64,000 nt of DNA from Burkholderiales bacterium. GTDB lineage: Bacteria > Pseudomonadota > Gammaproteobacteria > Burkholderiales > JAEUOS01. The number at the start of each line of letters is the position of its first letter. The stretch's first letter is position 1. Of this stretch, positions 1-9,939 are shown one piece after another. The stretch is taken from NCBI GenBank assembly GCA_016790635.1, contig JAEUOR010000019.1:24225-88224 (forward strand), given 5' to 3'. A model generated the notes under the pieces. It saw nothing but the letters and a program-made list of their open reading frames with translations, did not search any database and had not been told where the DNA came from. A program made the position numbers and the translations under genes.

Positions 1-31
1 CGGTCGTGATGAGAAGCGAACGTTGGGACAT
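1..31 (-). CDS. Possible 5' end of a gene leaving the window
   Basis: An ATG on the minus strand at 29-31 opens a frame of ten codons (MSQRSLLITT) that runs off the left edge. The hydrophobic start resembles the first beta strand of a Rossmann-type enzyme, but ten residues cannot identify a family. A TACAAT hexamer on the same strand at 65-70 could serve as its -10 box. No good ribosome binding site is visible, so this is a tentative call. Confidence 0.25.
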   Translation of the reverse strand, partial: MSQRSLLITT

Positions 32-98
32 GTTGGCCGGGACTGGGCGGTTGAAGAGGTCGTTATTGTACGAGTCGGGCCACGGGTAAGATTCCCGG

Positions 99-932
99 GT
101 GTCCTTCGCGCGCGATTTCCCGCCGATACTGCGCAGCATGCTCACCATCGCCGCCTGCGTTGTCCTGGGCCTGCCCCTGCTGCTCTACCTGGTGCAGGAC
201 AGCATGCTGTTCCATCCGCCGCCGGCACCGCGCGCCGCGCCGCTGGCCGCGGCAACCGGCATCGAGGCCGTGCGCGTCCCGGTCGCCGACCGGTTGATAC
301 TCAACGGCTGGCTGGCCCGACCGGCGGGCGTGACTGCGCCCTTGCCGCTCATCCTCTACTTCGGCGGCAACGCCGAGGAAGTCTCCTGGATGGCCGGCAC
401 GCAGCCGCGCCTGGCGGGTCACGCGATTCTTGCGGTCAACTATCGCGGGTACGCGGGCAACGCCGGCACCCCGGGCGAAACCGCGTTCCTGGCCGACGCG
501 CTGGCGATTCACGACTGGGCCGTCGCCCAGCCCGGGATCGATGCCCGGCGCATCGTCGTCATGGGCCGCAGCCTGGGCAGTGCGGTCGCGGTCCACCTGG
601 CCGCCGAGCGCCCGGTCGCCCGCGTGGTGGCGATCACGCCGCTGGACAGCGTGAGGAGCGTCGCTTCAGGCATCTACCCCTTCATCCCGGTGTCGCTGCT
701 CCTCAAGCACCCCTTCGATGCGGCGGCGCGCGCACCGCGCATCGCCGCCCCGCTCCTGGCCGTGGTGGCAGGTTCGGATCGAGTCATCCCGCCCCGTCAC
801 GCACGCGCCCTTTTCGACGCCTGGGGCGGCCCCAAGCGCTGGGTCGAATTGCGCGGTGCGGACCACAACGACATCGACGCGGCGCCCGGATTCTGGCCGG
901 CCATCGCCACTTTCCTGAAGGAATCGCCCTGA
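99..932 (+). CDS. Alpha/beta hydrolase, BEM46/YfhR-like
   Basis: This 277-residue protein is a serine hydrolase of unknown substrate. The catalytic set is visible: an oxyanion-type FGGN at residues 88-91, the nucleophile elbow GRSLGS with Ser158, an acid in AGSDRV (Asp227), and ADHND with His256. A hydrophobic segment at about residues 14-33 looks like an uncleaved membrane anchor, so the catalytic domain is probably periplasmic-facing or membrane associated. The start is a GTG at 99; an in-frame ATG at 138 would begin just at the hydrophobic segment and is a real alternative. The stop overlaps the start of the following transporter, suggesting one transcript. The family (DUF/BEM46-like hydrolases) is broad and mostly uncharacterised. 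Confidence 0.8.
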   Translation: MSFARDFPPILRSMLTIAACVVLGLPLLLYLVQDSMLFHPPPAPRAAPLAAATGIEAVRVPVADRLILNGWLARPAGVTAPLPLILYFGGNAEEVSWMAGTQPRLAGHAILAVNYRGYAGNAGTPGETAFLADALAIHDWAVAQPGIDARRIVVMGRSLGSAVAVHLAAERPVARVVAITPLDSVRSVASGIYPFIPVSLLLKHPFDAAARAPRIAAPLLAVVAGSDRVIPPRHARALFDAWGGPKRWVELRGADHNDIDAAPGFWPAIATFLKESP

Positions 933-2164
933 GCACCCCGACCCAGTCCTTCCCCGCGCTCCGGGTGCGCGGTTACCGCGCCCATTTCGCGTTCAACGCC
1001 ATGACCATGCTGGCCGACAACGTCGAGCATGTCATCAGCTACTGGGCCATGTACCAGAAGTTCAATTCCCCCGCGCTGGCCGGATTCGCGGTGGTATCGC
1101 ACTGGGTACCGTTTCTGCTCTTCTCGGCCTACGCGGGCGCGCTGGCGGACCGCTTCGACCCGCGTCGCCTGATCCAGGTCGGCATGGGCATGTTCATCGC
1201 CGCCTCGCTCGGCTGGGCCTGGTTCATCCATACCGACACGCTGGAAGTCTGGCACGCGATGGTGCTGCTCACCCTGCACGGCTTTGCCGGTGTGCTGTGG
1301 GCGCCGGCCTCGCAACTGCTGCTGCACGACATCGTCAGTCCCGCGCTCCTGCCATCCGCGGTGCGCCTGAACGCGACCGGCCGCTGGTTGGGCCTCTTGC
1401 TCGGGCCCGGGGTCGGCGCGGGCCTGTTGCTGGCCCTTGGGCCGGCGCCAGCGCTGGCGGTCAATGTGCTGATCTACCTGCCGCTCACCCTCTGGCTGAT
1501 CAACGCGCCCTACGGACCGAAATTCCGTCCCGCCGGCACCACGACGCCACGCGCGATGCGCGGCCTCGGGGACGTGCTGCGCACGGCGGCCGAAGTCGCG
1601 CGCCATCCGATCATCATGCCCATGACGCTCTTGGCCGGCGGCGCTTCATTCTTTGTCGGCGGCGCCTATCACGCGCAGATGCCGGGCTTCGCGCGCGAAC
1701 TCGGTCACGGCGATCCGGGGCTGGCCTACGGATCATTGCTGGCGGCGGACGCAGCCGGCGCGTTGATCGCCGGCTTCGTCCTCGAAGGGCGCGGCCTGCT
1801 CAAGGCCGACCCGAAGAGCGCCATCGCCCTGGCGGTGCTGTGGGCCCTGTCCTTGACCGCCTTCGCGCTGTCGCACAGCTTCATGTGGTCGCTGCTGCTC
1901 CTCTTCGCCGCCGGGTTCTTCGAACTCTCCTTCAACGCCATGGCGCAGACGCTGGTGCAGTTGAACGCCCCGGCGGACATCCGCGGCCGGGTCATCGGCC
2001 TGTACAGCACGGCGGCGCTGGGCCTGCGCGCGTTCTCGGGCGTCACTGTCGGCATCCTCGGTGCGGCCATCGGCATCCACTGGTCCCTGGCGGCTTCCGC
2101 GCTGGCGCTGACTGCCTTCATCCTCGTGCTCGCGGCCTTCGCCCTGCCGCCGAGGCGGGCCTAG
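929..2164 (+). CDS. Major facilitator superfamily transporter
   Basis: This 411-residue inner-membrane protein has about twelve hydrophobic segments and the N-terminal pattern of EntS-like MFS exporters (LRVRGYRAHFAFNAM, then LADRFDPRRL between helices 2 and 3, the usual MFS loop motif). Substrate unknown. I place the start at a CTG (929) because AAGGA lies at 918-922, six bases upstream, and the CTG shares bases with the hydrolase stop (CTGA). A GTG at 965 and an ATG at 1001 are alternatives, but the ATG would cut into the first helix region. The open frame continues upstream of 929, but that part is only the shadow of the hydrolase. Coupling with the hydrolase hints at a joint role in handling some small molecule. 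Confidence 0.8.
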   Translation: MSTPTQSFPALRVRGYRAHFAFNAMTMLADNVEHVISYWAMYQKFNSPALAGFAVVSHWVPFLLFSAYAGALADRFDPRRLIQVGMGMFIAASLGWAWFIHTDTLEVWHAMVLLTLHGFAGVLWAPASQLLLHDIVSPALLPSAVRLNATGRWLGLLLGPGVGAGLLLALGPAPALAVNVLIYLPLTLWLINAPYGPKFRPAGTTTPRAMRGLGDVLRTAAEVARHPIIMPMTLLAGGASFFVGGAYHAQMPGFARELGHGDPGLAYGSLLAADAAGALIAGFVLEGRGLLKADPKSAIALAVLWALSLTAFALSHSFMWSLLLLFAAGFFELSFNAMAQTLVQLNAPADIRGRVIGLYSTAALGLRAFSGVTVGILGAAIGIHWSLAASALALTAFILVLAAFALPPRRA

Positions 2165-2195
2165 AATCAAGCCTTTCCCTCTTCACGAGACGATC

Positions 2196-2783
2196 ATGCA
2201 CCGTTCGCTCCCGGCCGCCTGCCTCCTGCTCGCCCTCTCCATCCTGGGCGGCTGCGCGCCGCTGCTCACGCAAAGCCCCGGCCGTGGCCTGAGCCCGGTC
2301 AACGCCGTTTCCCAGGGCGAGGACAAGCATCTCATGCTGTTCGGCCACGACGTGGTCAGCTACTTCACCGAGAACACCCATCGCCCGGGTTCACCCGCCA
2401 TCAAGAGCGTGTACAAGGACGTGACCTTCCGCTTCTCCAAGCCCGAACACAAGGCCATGTTCGACCGCGAACCGGAGAAATTCCTCCCGCAATACGGCGG
2501 CTACTGCGCCAACGGCATCGTCTACGCGATCCCCTGGGGCGGCGACGCCGACAGCTGGCTGGTGCGCGACGGCAAGCTCTACATTTTCGGCGGCAAGGGC
2601 TCGCGCGACGCATTCATGCTGGATGTGCCGAAGAACATCGCGTTGGCCGACAAGTACTGGAAGGAAGAGGTCAGCGGCTCGAACGCGTTCTTCCAGCGCA
2701 CCTGGCGCACGACCCTGGGCAAGGTGCCGCACTACAAGACCGGCGCGCAATTGGCCGAGGATGTGGCGCGCGCGAGGAAATAG
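2196..2783 (+). CDS. YHS-domain lipoprotein
   Basis: A 195-residue exported protein. The first 20 residues form a lipoprotein signal with lipobox LGGC, so the mature protein is probably lipid-anchored in the periplasm. The middle carries a YHS-type domain (LFGHDVVSYF at about 48-57, FRFSKPEHKAMF, then YGGYCANG), a fold often linked to metal binding. The C-terminal half, with WLVRDGKLYIFGG, resembles the YHS lipoproteins found in many proteobacteria; their role is unknown. A TAGAAT hexamer at 2162-2167 lies about 28 bases upstream and may be the -10 element, so the gene likely has its own promoter rather than depending on the transporter gene. Confidence 0.75.
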   Translation: MHRSLPAACLLLALSILGGCAPLLTQSPGRGLSPVNAVSQGEDKHLMLFGHDVVSYFTENTHRPGSPAIKSVYKDVTFRFSKPEHKAMFDREPEKFLPQYGGYCANGIVYAIPWGGDADSWLVRDGKLYIFGGKGSRDAFMLDVPKNIALADKYWKEEVSGSNAFFQRTWRTTLGKVPHYKTGAQLAEDVARARK

Positions 2784-2801
2784 CGCGGCCAGACGGCGTC
2801 G

Positions 2802-3785
2802 TCAGCCGCGTACCACCTTGCCGATAGCTTGCATTAACGCCTCAGGCGTATCGGGGTTGATCGAGCAGCCCGGCCCAAGCAGATGATGGCGCCCGCCGGT
2901 CTCAGCCAACGAGGCGTGGGCGATGCGCACCAGTTCGTCAACAGGCATACGACCGATCTCGGGCTTGGTGGGTAAGCCGCCCAACACCGCGCGACCGGTG
3001 CGCTCGCGCGCTTCGGTGAGCGTCGGGTTGCCCGGCGTGGTGGCCCAACTGAAGACCGTGGCCGGGTAGTCGATGAATTCGTCGAAGTGAGTGTGATCGC
3101 CGCAGGCGTGCAGGATGTTGAAGGGTGCGTCCTTGACCGCTGCCATGATGGGGCGGTTGAACGGGTGCTCGAAGCGGCGCACCTCTTCCACGCTCATGAG
3201 CGCCTTGGTCGCGACGTTGGAGGCGAAGAAGAGCCCCTCGAAACCCGCCTGCATGCAGTTCTTCGCGTGATCGGTGAGAGTCTTGCTGATGGCGGCCAGG
3301 CCCGCTTCCAGCGCGTCGGGTTGCTTGCGCATCATCGCGAACACCGCGTCGCGCCCGCCCGGCAACATGAAGGTTGCTGTCATCAGTGGAGAAAAAATCG
3401 TCGCTGCAAGCGGCGGCTCGGGACCGACGCGGCGGCGGATGTCCAGGTAGGCCTCCAGTTGTTCGCCCAGGGCGCCGCCGGATGCATCGACAGGTGTCAA
3501 CGCGCCGAATTCGGCCGCATTCATGCAGGCCGGGCGCGTCATCTTGAACTGCACCGCACGTTGACTGGACGATTCGATCCTGGTGCCCCACATTTCCGCG
3601 AAGCAGGTGGCGCGCGACTGAGGCTTGACGAAATCCCAGTCGAAGGTCTGCATCAGGCGCACGGTCTCGTCGGCGAGCGCCTTGGCCGTGCCCTCGCAGG
3701 CGAAGTTGTGCAGCCAGAAACCGACCGGCACCCGATCCACGGGCTCGCCCTTGACGGCGGCCATGCAGCGTTCACGCTTGTTCAT
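2802..3785 (-). CDS. URO-D family protein with methyltransferase-type zinc motif
   Basis: A 327-residue protein of the uroporphyrinogen decarboxylase superfamily. It opens with MNKRERCMAAVKGEPVDRVP, the pattern of URO-D-like proteins rather than of true HemE. Residues His226 and Cys228 (in ILHACGD) and Cys307 (in GPGCSI) form an HxC...C arrangement like the zinc site of MtaA/MtbA methylcobalamin:coenzyme M methyltransferases. This suggests a methyl-transfer or demethylation role rather than heme synthesis; that is an inference. The ATG overlaps the stop of the upstream solute-binding protein gene (ATGA), so the two are translated together. No corrinoid protein gene lies nearby. The gene ends convergently against the YHS lipoprotein gene. 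Confidence 0.75.
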   Translation of the reverse strand: MNKRERCMAAVKGEPVDRVPVGFWLHNFACEGTAKALADETVRLMQTFDWDFVKPQSRATCFAEMWGTRIESSSQRAVQFKMTRPACMNAAEFGALTPVDASGGALGEQLEAYLDIRRRVGPEPPLAATIFSPLMTATFMLPGGRDAVFAMMRKQPDALEAGLAAISKTLTDHAKNCMQAGFEGLFFASNVATKALMSVEEVRRFEHPFNRPIMAAVKDAPFNILHACGDHTHFDEFIDYPATVFSWATTPGNPTLTEARERTGRAVLGGLPTKPEIGRMPVDELVRIAHASLAETGGRHHLLGPGCSINPDTPEALMQAIGKVVRG

Positions 3786-5353
3786 TTGCGGGTGATCCTC
3801 AAGTCTTCGTAGGGCGCGGTGTAGGGGTTGGCGGGGATCGCGTTCAGGGCGTCGAACTCGACCCGCGGTCCCACCGACACCAGGTAGGCGTATTCGATGA
3901 TGGGCGCGAAGACGCTGCGCTCCGACAGCAGGCGCTGGATCGACTCCAGGGACTTGGCGCGCACTTCGCGGCGCGTTTCGCCGGCCTGCTCGCGATACAG
4001 CTTGTCGACCTCGGCGATCGGCGCGTAGACGTACTGCCCGCCGCCGGCCACGTACTGCTCGATGCGCGTGGCGGCGTTGCCGGGCGAACCGCTGCCTGCC
4101 AGGACCACGCCTTTCAATTTTTTCTCGGCGTGCTGCTTCAGGAACGCGGCGCGCTCGATCGGCCGCAGTTTGATGCGTATGCCGACCGCGTTCAGGTCAT
4201 TGACCACCGCCTCGCCGATCCCGCTGGCGGCAAAGGGCTCGGCGGAGAGCTCACCGGCATCGAAACCGTTGGCGAAGCCCGCTTCGGCCAACAGCTTTTT
4301 CGCACGCGCGGGATCGTGGGGTATCGGCGGCGGGTTCCAGTAGAACTCATGCGCCTGCGGAATGATCGAGGCGGAAAGCTTGCCCAGGCCCAGGTAGGAG
4401 GCGTCGTTGATGGCCTTGCGGTCGATCGCGAGGCTCGCCGCCAGGCGCACGCGCGCATCCGCCCACGGCGACTTGGGCTCGGACTGCTCGGTGAATTGCA
4501 ACCACAGGGTCACGGGGATCGCCGCCGACTTGAGCTTCAATCCCGTGGTCTTGCGTACCTCCTCGGCCAAGGGGCCGACGATGCCGTAGGCGATGTCGAT
4601 CTCGCCGCGCTTCAAGGCCGCCAGGCGGGTGGCATCGTCCGGGATCACGCGCAGGACCAGCGTCTTGACATTGGGGCTCTTGCGCCAATAGCCGTCGAAG
4701 GCTTCGAGCACCAACTCGACGCCGGGCTTGAAGGAGACGAACTTGTACGGCCCGGCGCCGACCGGGGCGCGCTTGAAACCTTCGTCGCCGACCTTTTCGA
4801 TGTACTTCCTGGGCACGATCCAGCCCGCACCGGTGGCCGGCGTGCCGTAGAAAGTCATGAAGTCCGGCCACACCTCCTTCAAACGGAATCGGACGCGCTG
4901 CTGGTCGACCACCTCGACTGCCGCCACCTTGGACTTGAGCAGCGTCGCCGAGGCGCCCTTGTAGCGCTCGAAGGAAAACTTGACGTCGTCCGCGGTGACC
5001 GGGTCGCCATTGTGAAAGCGCGCGTTCTTGCGCAACACGAATTCGTAGGTAAGCCCGTCGCGGCCGGCGCTCCACGACTCGGCCAGGCTATTGCCCATGG
5101 CGTTGCCGGTGATCGGGCGCACCAGCGCGTCGTGCAGGGCGTAGTACACCATCAGCGGCAGCGCGGTGCCGGTGGCTTCCGCGGGGTCGAAGAAGGTCGG
5201 CGCCAGCGAGACATGCACGCCCCAGGTGAGCGTGCCTTCCGGATTGGCACTGGCCGTGCCCGGCTGGAACGACAAGACTGCCGAAGCTCCGAGCACCGCA
5301 ACCAGTGCTCCTTGCCGCGCCGCCCTCGCGGCGCGCTTGATCCATGCGATCAT
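3782..5353 (-). CDS. ABC transporter substrate-binding protein, family 5 (peptide/nickel type)
   Basis: A 523-residue periplasmic binding protein of the SBP_bac_5 family (DppA/OppA/NikA-like). The N-terminus is a signal peptide (basic stretch, hydrophobic core, likely cleavage after TASA at about residue 35). Family features include TWGVHVSLAPTFFDPAEATG near the mature N-terminus and FHNGDPVTADDVKFSFER, the classic family-5 signature. The ATG at 5353 is chosen because GGGAGA lies just upstream; a longer frame exists but lacks such a site. The gene is divergent from the permease genes with only about 52 bases between the starts, so one control region probably serves both. Ligand not identifiable; dipeptides, oligopeptides, nickel chelates and glutathione are all possible in this family. 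Confidence 0.85.
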   Translation of the reverse strand: MIAWIKRAARAARQGALVAVLGASAVLSFQPGTASANPEGTLTWGVHVSLAPTFFDPAEATGTALPLMVYYALHDALVRPITGNAMGNSLAESWSAGRDGLTYEFVLRKNARFHNGDPVTADDVKFSFERYKGASATLLKSKVAAVEVVDQQRVRFRLKEVWPDFMTFYGTPATGAGWIVPRKYIEKVGDEGFKRAPVGAGPYKFVSFKPGVELVLEAFDGYWRKSPNVKTLVLRVIPDDATRLAALKRGEIDIAYGIVGPLAEEVRKTTGLKLKSAAIPVTLWLQFTEQSEPKSPWADARVRLAASLAIDRKAINDASYLGLGKLSASIIPQAHEFYWNPPPIPHDPARAKKLLAEAGFANGFDAGELSAEPFAASGIGEAVVNDLNAVGIRIKLRPIERAAFLKQHAEKKLKGVVLAGSGSPGNAATRIEQYVAGGGQYVYAPIAEVDKLYREQAGETRREVRAKSLESIQRLLSERSVFAPIIEYAYLVSVGPRVEFDALNAIPANPYTAPYEDLRITRK

Positions 5354-5405
5354 CGCTGCGTCTCCCAAAAGAAATTGTCTTCGGTCGATCGATCTTAGCA
5401 CCGCA

Positions 5406-6323
5406 ATGTCACGCTTTCTTCTCACACGCTTGGGCTATGCCGGGGTTTCGCTGCTCCTGCTCGCGCTCACGATCTTCGTCTTGACGCGCGCCTCCGGCGA
5501 CCCGGCACTCTTGCTCACCGAACCCGGCGCCAGCGCCGCCGACCTGGCCGCGGTGCGCGCGCGCTTCGGGCTGGACCAGCCACTGCCTTTGCAGTTCGCC
5601 GCCTTCCTGTCCAGCGCCCTGCGTGGCGACTTCGGCGTGTCCCTCTACTACCGCACCCCGGTGCTGGACCTGTACCTTCAACGCCTGCCCAATTCCCTGC
5701 TCTTGGCCGGTGTCGCGTTCGCCTGGTCCATGCTCCTGGGCGTGGGCTGCGGCGTGCTGGCGGCCCTCCATCCGCATCGCTGGTGGGACCATGTTGTGCG
5801 CATCCTTGCCCTGGGCGGCCTGGCGATCCCGGCCTTCTGGCTGGGCATGCTCCTTATCCTGGCCTTCTCGGTAGGCCTGGAATGGCTGCCTTCCTCCGGC
5901 GACGGCACCTGGCTGCACCTCGTCCTGCCGGCCTTGACCCTGGGCTGGTATTTCGCCGCCGCGCACATGCGCCTGACGCGCTCGTCAATGCTGGAGGTGC
6001 TGGGCAGCGACTACGTGAAGCTGGCGCGCATCAAGGGCCTGCCCGAGACCCGCGTGATCCTAGTGCATGCGCTCAAGAACGCGCTGATCCCGGTGCTGAC
6101 CCTGGCCGGCATCAGCCTGGTGACCATGGTCAACGCCGCGGTGGTGGTCGAGACGGTGTTCGCCTGGCCGGGCATCGGCCGGCTGCTCTACGAAGGCGTG
6201 AGCCTGCGCGATTTTCCGGTGGTGCAGACCACCGTGCTATTGGCCGGCGCGATGATCATCGTCGTCAACCTCCTGGTCGATCTCCTGTACGCGTGGATCG
6301 ACCCGCGCATCCGCCATGGCTGA
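5406..6323 (+). CDS. ABC transporter permease, DppB-like
   Basis: A 305-residue inner-membrane permease of the DppB/OppB type. It starts with MSRFLLTRLGYAGVSLLLL, the usual first helix of this family, and has the GDFGVSL segment, six hydrophobic helices and the cytoplasmic EAA-like loop (DYVKLARIKGLPETRVILVH) that contacts the ATPases. It heads a four-gene plus-strand operon and partners with the solute-binding protein encoded divergently. Its 3' end overlaps the next permease gene by eight bases. The start at 5406 gives the normal family length. Confidence 0.88.
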   Translation: MSRFLLTRLGYAGVSLLLLALTIFVLTRASGDPALLLTEPGASAADLAAVRARFGLDQPLPLQFAAFLSSALRGDFGVSLYYRTPVLDLYLQRLPNSLLLAGVAFAWSMLLGVGCGVLAALHPHRWWDHVVRILALGGLAIPAFWLGMLLILAFSVGLEWLPSSGDGTWLHLVLPALTLGWYFAAAHMRLTRSSMLEVLGSDYVKLARIKGLPETRVILVHALKNALIPVLTLAGISLVTMVNAAVVVETVFAWPGIGRLLYEGVSLRDFPVVQTTVLLAGAMIIVVNLLVDLLYAWIDPRIRHG

Positions 6324-7190
6324 GGCAAGCGGCGCATCCAGCGTGGCCACGGGCGCCGCGACGCGGCAACGCCTGCCCTGGCTGGCGCTTGCCATCCTCG
6401 CGCTCTTCGCCGGGGTGGCATTAGCTGCGCCCTGGCTCGCGCCGCACGACCCGGAGATCGGGCGCCTGGCCATGCGCTTCAAGCCGCCCGCCTGGGTCGA
6501 GGGCGGCACGACGCGCCATCTTCTTGGCACCGACCACCAGGGCCGCGACGTGCTCTCGCGACTGATATTCGGAGCGCGCATCTCGCTGGCCGTCGGCGTC
6601 GCCGCGGTCTTGGTCGCCGGTGTCTTCGGCACGCTCCTGGGCATGCTGGCCGGTTACTTTCGCGGCTGGGTCGATCAGGTGATCTCGCGCATCATCGACG
6701 CGTGGCTGGCGCTGCCTTCGCTGGTGTTCGCGATCTTCCTGGCGGCGCTGACCACCCCCTCGGCCGGCAACATCGTGCTGATCCTCTCGGTGGTGTACTG
6801 GACCCGCTATGCCCGCGTGGTGCGCGGCGAGGTGCTGTCCCTGGGCACGCGCGACTTCGTGCTTTTGGCGCGCGTAGCCGGCGTGACACCGCTGCGCATA
6901 CTCTGGCGCCACATCCTGCCCAACATCATGAACACCACCGTGGTGCTGGCGACCCTGATGCTGGGTGTGGTCATTGTCACCGAAGCCTCGCTGTCCTTCC
7001 TGGGGGTCGGCGTCCCGCCGCCGCAGCCAGCCTGGGGCCTGATGCTGGCCGACGGCAAGAAAGGCCTCATGACCGGCTACTGGTGGCTCACGGTGTTTCC
7101 GGGCCTGGCGATCATGCTGGTGGTGCTGGCGGCCAGCCTGGCCGGCGACTGGCTGCGCGACCGCCTCGACCCGCGCCTGACGGTCAACGC

Positions 7191-7194
<4 letters not shown>
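6316..7194 (+). CDS. ABC transporter permease, DppC-like
   Basis: A 292-residue inner-membrane permease of the DppC/OppC type. Diagnostic segments are LLGTDHQGRDVLSRLIFGAR near residue 70, the N-terminal OppC domain before it, and the loop FVLLARVAGVTPLRILWRHI that couples to the ATPases. It pairs with the preceding permease to form the membrane channel. The start lies inside the 3' end of the upstream gene and the stop overlaps the next start (ATGA), so all four transporter genes are probably translated as a coupled series. Confidence 0.88.
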
Positions 7195-8161
<967 letters not shown>

Positions 8162-8165
<4 letters not shown>

Positions 8166-9124
8166 GCGCGGCACTCCTCGAATTCACCGACGTGGTCCGG
8201 CATTTCGCCGACCCGTCAATGATGCCGGGCCGACGGCGCGTCGCCCGCGCGCTGGACGGCGTAGGCCTGCGCATCGCGCCCGGCGAAAGCGTGGGTCTGG
8301 TCGGCGAGTCTGGCTGCGGCAAGTCCACCCTCGCGCGCCTGGCACTGCTGCTGGATGCGCCGACTTCCGGGCGGATCGCTTTCGCTGGTCGCGATGTTGG
8401 GGGCTTCGATGCCGCGGCACGTGCCGAGTTCCGGCGTCGCGTGCAGGCGGTTTTCCAGGACCCGACCTCCTCCTTGAGCCCGCGCATGCGGCTGCAGGAA
8501 ATCATCGCCGAGCCGCTGCGCGCGCAGGGCGTGCGCGCCGCGGCGCGGCTCGACGCCGCCGTCGCGGAAGCACTGACCGCGGTAGGCCTTGCCACCGACA
8601 TGGCGCGGCGCTACCCGCACGAACTGTCCGGTGGCCAGCGCCAGCGCGTCGCCATCGCGCGCGCCATCGTCGCCCGGCCGGACCTGGTGATCCTGGATGA
8701 ACCGATCTCCTCGCTCGACGTCTCGGTGCGCGCGCAGATCCTGAACCTCCTGGCCGAACTCAAGGCCGCGCGCGGCACGGCCTATCTCTTCATCGCCCAC
8801 GACCTGCTGGCGGTGGCGTCGCTGGCCGACCGCATCGCGGTCATGTACCTGGGACGCATCGTCGAGGAAGGCGACGCGCAGGCCGTCAGCGCCGCACCGT
8901 TGCATCCCTACACGCGTTTGCTGTTCGCTTCAGCCGCCATGGAGGATGGGGCGGCCGCGTCCGAGGGCGAGCCGCCGTCGGCCTACGCACCGCCATCCGG
9001 CTGCCGCTTTCACCCGCGCTGCCCGCTGGCGCAGGCGCGCTGCGCGAACGAGGTTCCCTTGCTGCGTGAAGTGGGTGGCCGGCGCGTTGCTTGCCATTTC
9101 GTGCCCGCTGGTCACGGTCTGTAG
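8162..9124 (+). CDS. ABC transporter ATP-binding protein, DppF-like
   Basis: A 320-residue cytoplasmic ATPase, the second of the pair. Motifs are Walker A GESGCGKST, Q-loop VFQDPTSSLSPRM, signature LSGGQRQRVAIARA, Walker B LVILDEPISSLD and the terminal SGCRFHPRCPLAQARC. It completes an SBP/two-permease/two-ATPase importer. The start overlaps the previous stop (ATGA). The last 13 bases overlap the end of the convergent tupA gene, leaving no room for a separate terminator. Confidence 0.88.
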
Positions 9125-9939
9125 TTCGGGAAGAACAGCCGCTCGCCGCCGACCTGGTACCCGGCGATGGTGGCCTGCCCTTCGGCGGAAATCAGCCAGT
9201 CGATAAAGGCCTGCCCGAGTTCGCGCTTGACGTGCGCGTGCCGCGCCGGGTTGACCAGCATCACCCCGTATTGGTTGAAGAGCCGCGTGTCGCCTTCCAC
9301 CAGGATCGCAAGGTCGGCGCGATTCTTGAACGACAACCACGTGCCGCGGTCGGCCAGGAGATAGGCGTTCATCGAAGCGGCGGTGTTGAGCGCCGGCCCC
9401 ATGCCGGAGCCGGTCTCGCGGTACCACGGCCCCTTGGCCTTGTCGATGTCGATGCCGGCCAAGCGCCAGTAGCGCACTTCCGCCGCGTGGGTGCCGCTCT
9501 TGTCGCCGCGCGACACGAAGGGCGCCTTGGCCGCCTCGACACGTTTCAATCCTTCCAGGATGTCGCGCCCGGCGCTCTTCGCCGGGTCGGCCTTGGGCCC
9601 GATCAGAACGAAATCGTTGTACATGACCGCGAAGCGCTTGACGCCGAAGCCGTCGGCGACGAACTTCTCCTCGGCAGCCTGGTCGTGGACCAGGACCACA
9701 TCGGCATCGCCGCGGCGTCCCTGATCGAGCGCCTGGCCGGTGCCGACCGCGACCACGCGCACCTTGATGCCGGTCTTTTTCTCGAACGCGGGCAGCAGGT
9801 GGCCGAAGAGGCCCGACTGCTCCGTCGAGGTGGTCGATGCGAGCACGATGAAGCGCTCGCGGGCCATGGTCCCCGCGCTTGCGCAGACGAGCGCGGCAAA
9901 CCACGCCGCCACGGCAAGCCCGCGGAAGTACCCTCTCAT
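9112..9939 (-). CDS. tupA: Tungstate-binding protein TupA
   Basis: A 275-residue periplasmic protein with a signal peptide (cleavage near SAGTMARE). Typical TupA segments are present in order: LASTTSTEQSGLFGHLLP, MYNDFVLIGP, FVSRGDKSGTHAAE, GSGMGPALN, LADRGTW, and NQYGVMLVNP. The TTS motif and the SRGDxSGTH loop are the oxyanion-binding elements of this family, distinct from ModA. The protein should deliver tungstate (possibly also molybdate) to the TupBC transporter encoded just upstream. The ATG overlaps the tupC stop (ATGA). Its gene ends inside the last codons of the convergent peptide transporter ATPase gene. Confidence 0.88.
   Translation of the reverse strand: MRGYFRGLAVAAWFAALVCASAGTMARERFIVLASTTSTEQSGLFGHLLPAFEKKTGIKVRVVAVGTGQALDQGRRGDADVVLVHDQAAEEKFVADGFGVKRFAVMYNDFVLIGPKADPAKSAGRDILEGLKRVEAAKAPFVSRGDKSGTHAAEVRYWRLAGIDIDKAKGPWYRETGSGMGPALNTAASMNAYLLADRGTWLSFKNRADLAILVEGDTRLFNQYGVMLVNPARHAHVKRELGQAFIDWLISAEGQATIAGYQVGGERLFFPNYRP

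Noticed and set aside
23..928. N-terminal extension of the MFS transporter
   Set aside because: The frame before 929 is the hydrolase gene read in another frame; no transporter family has such an extension.
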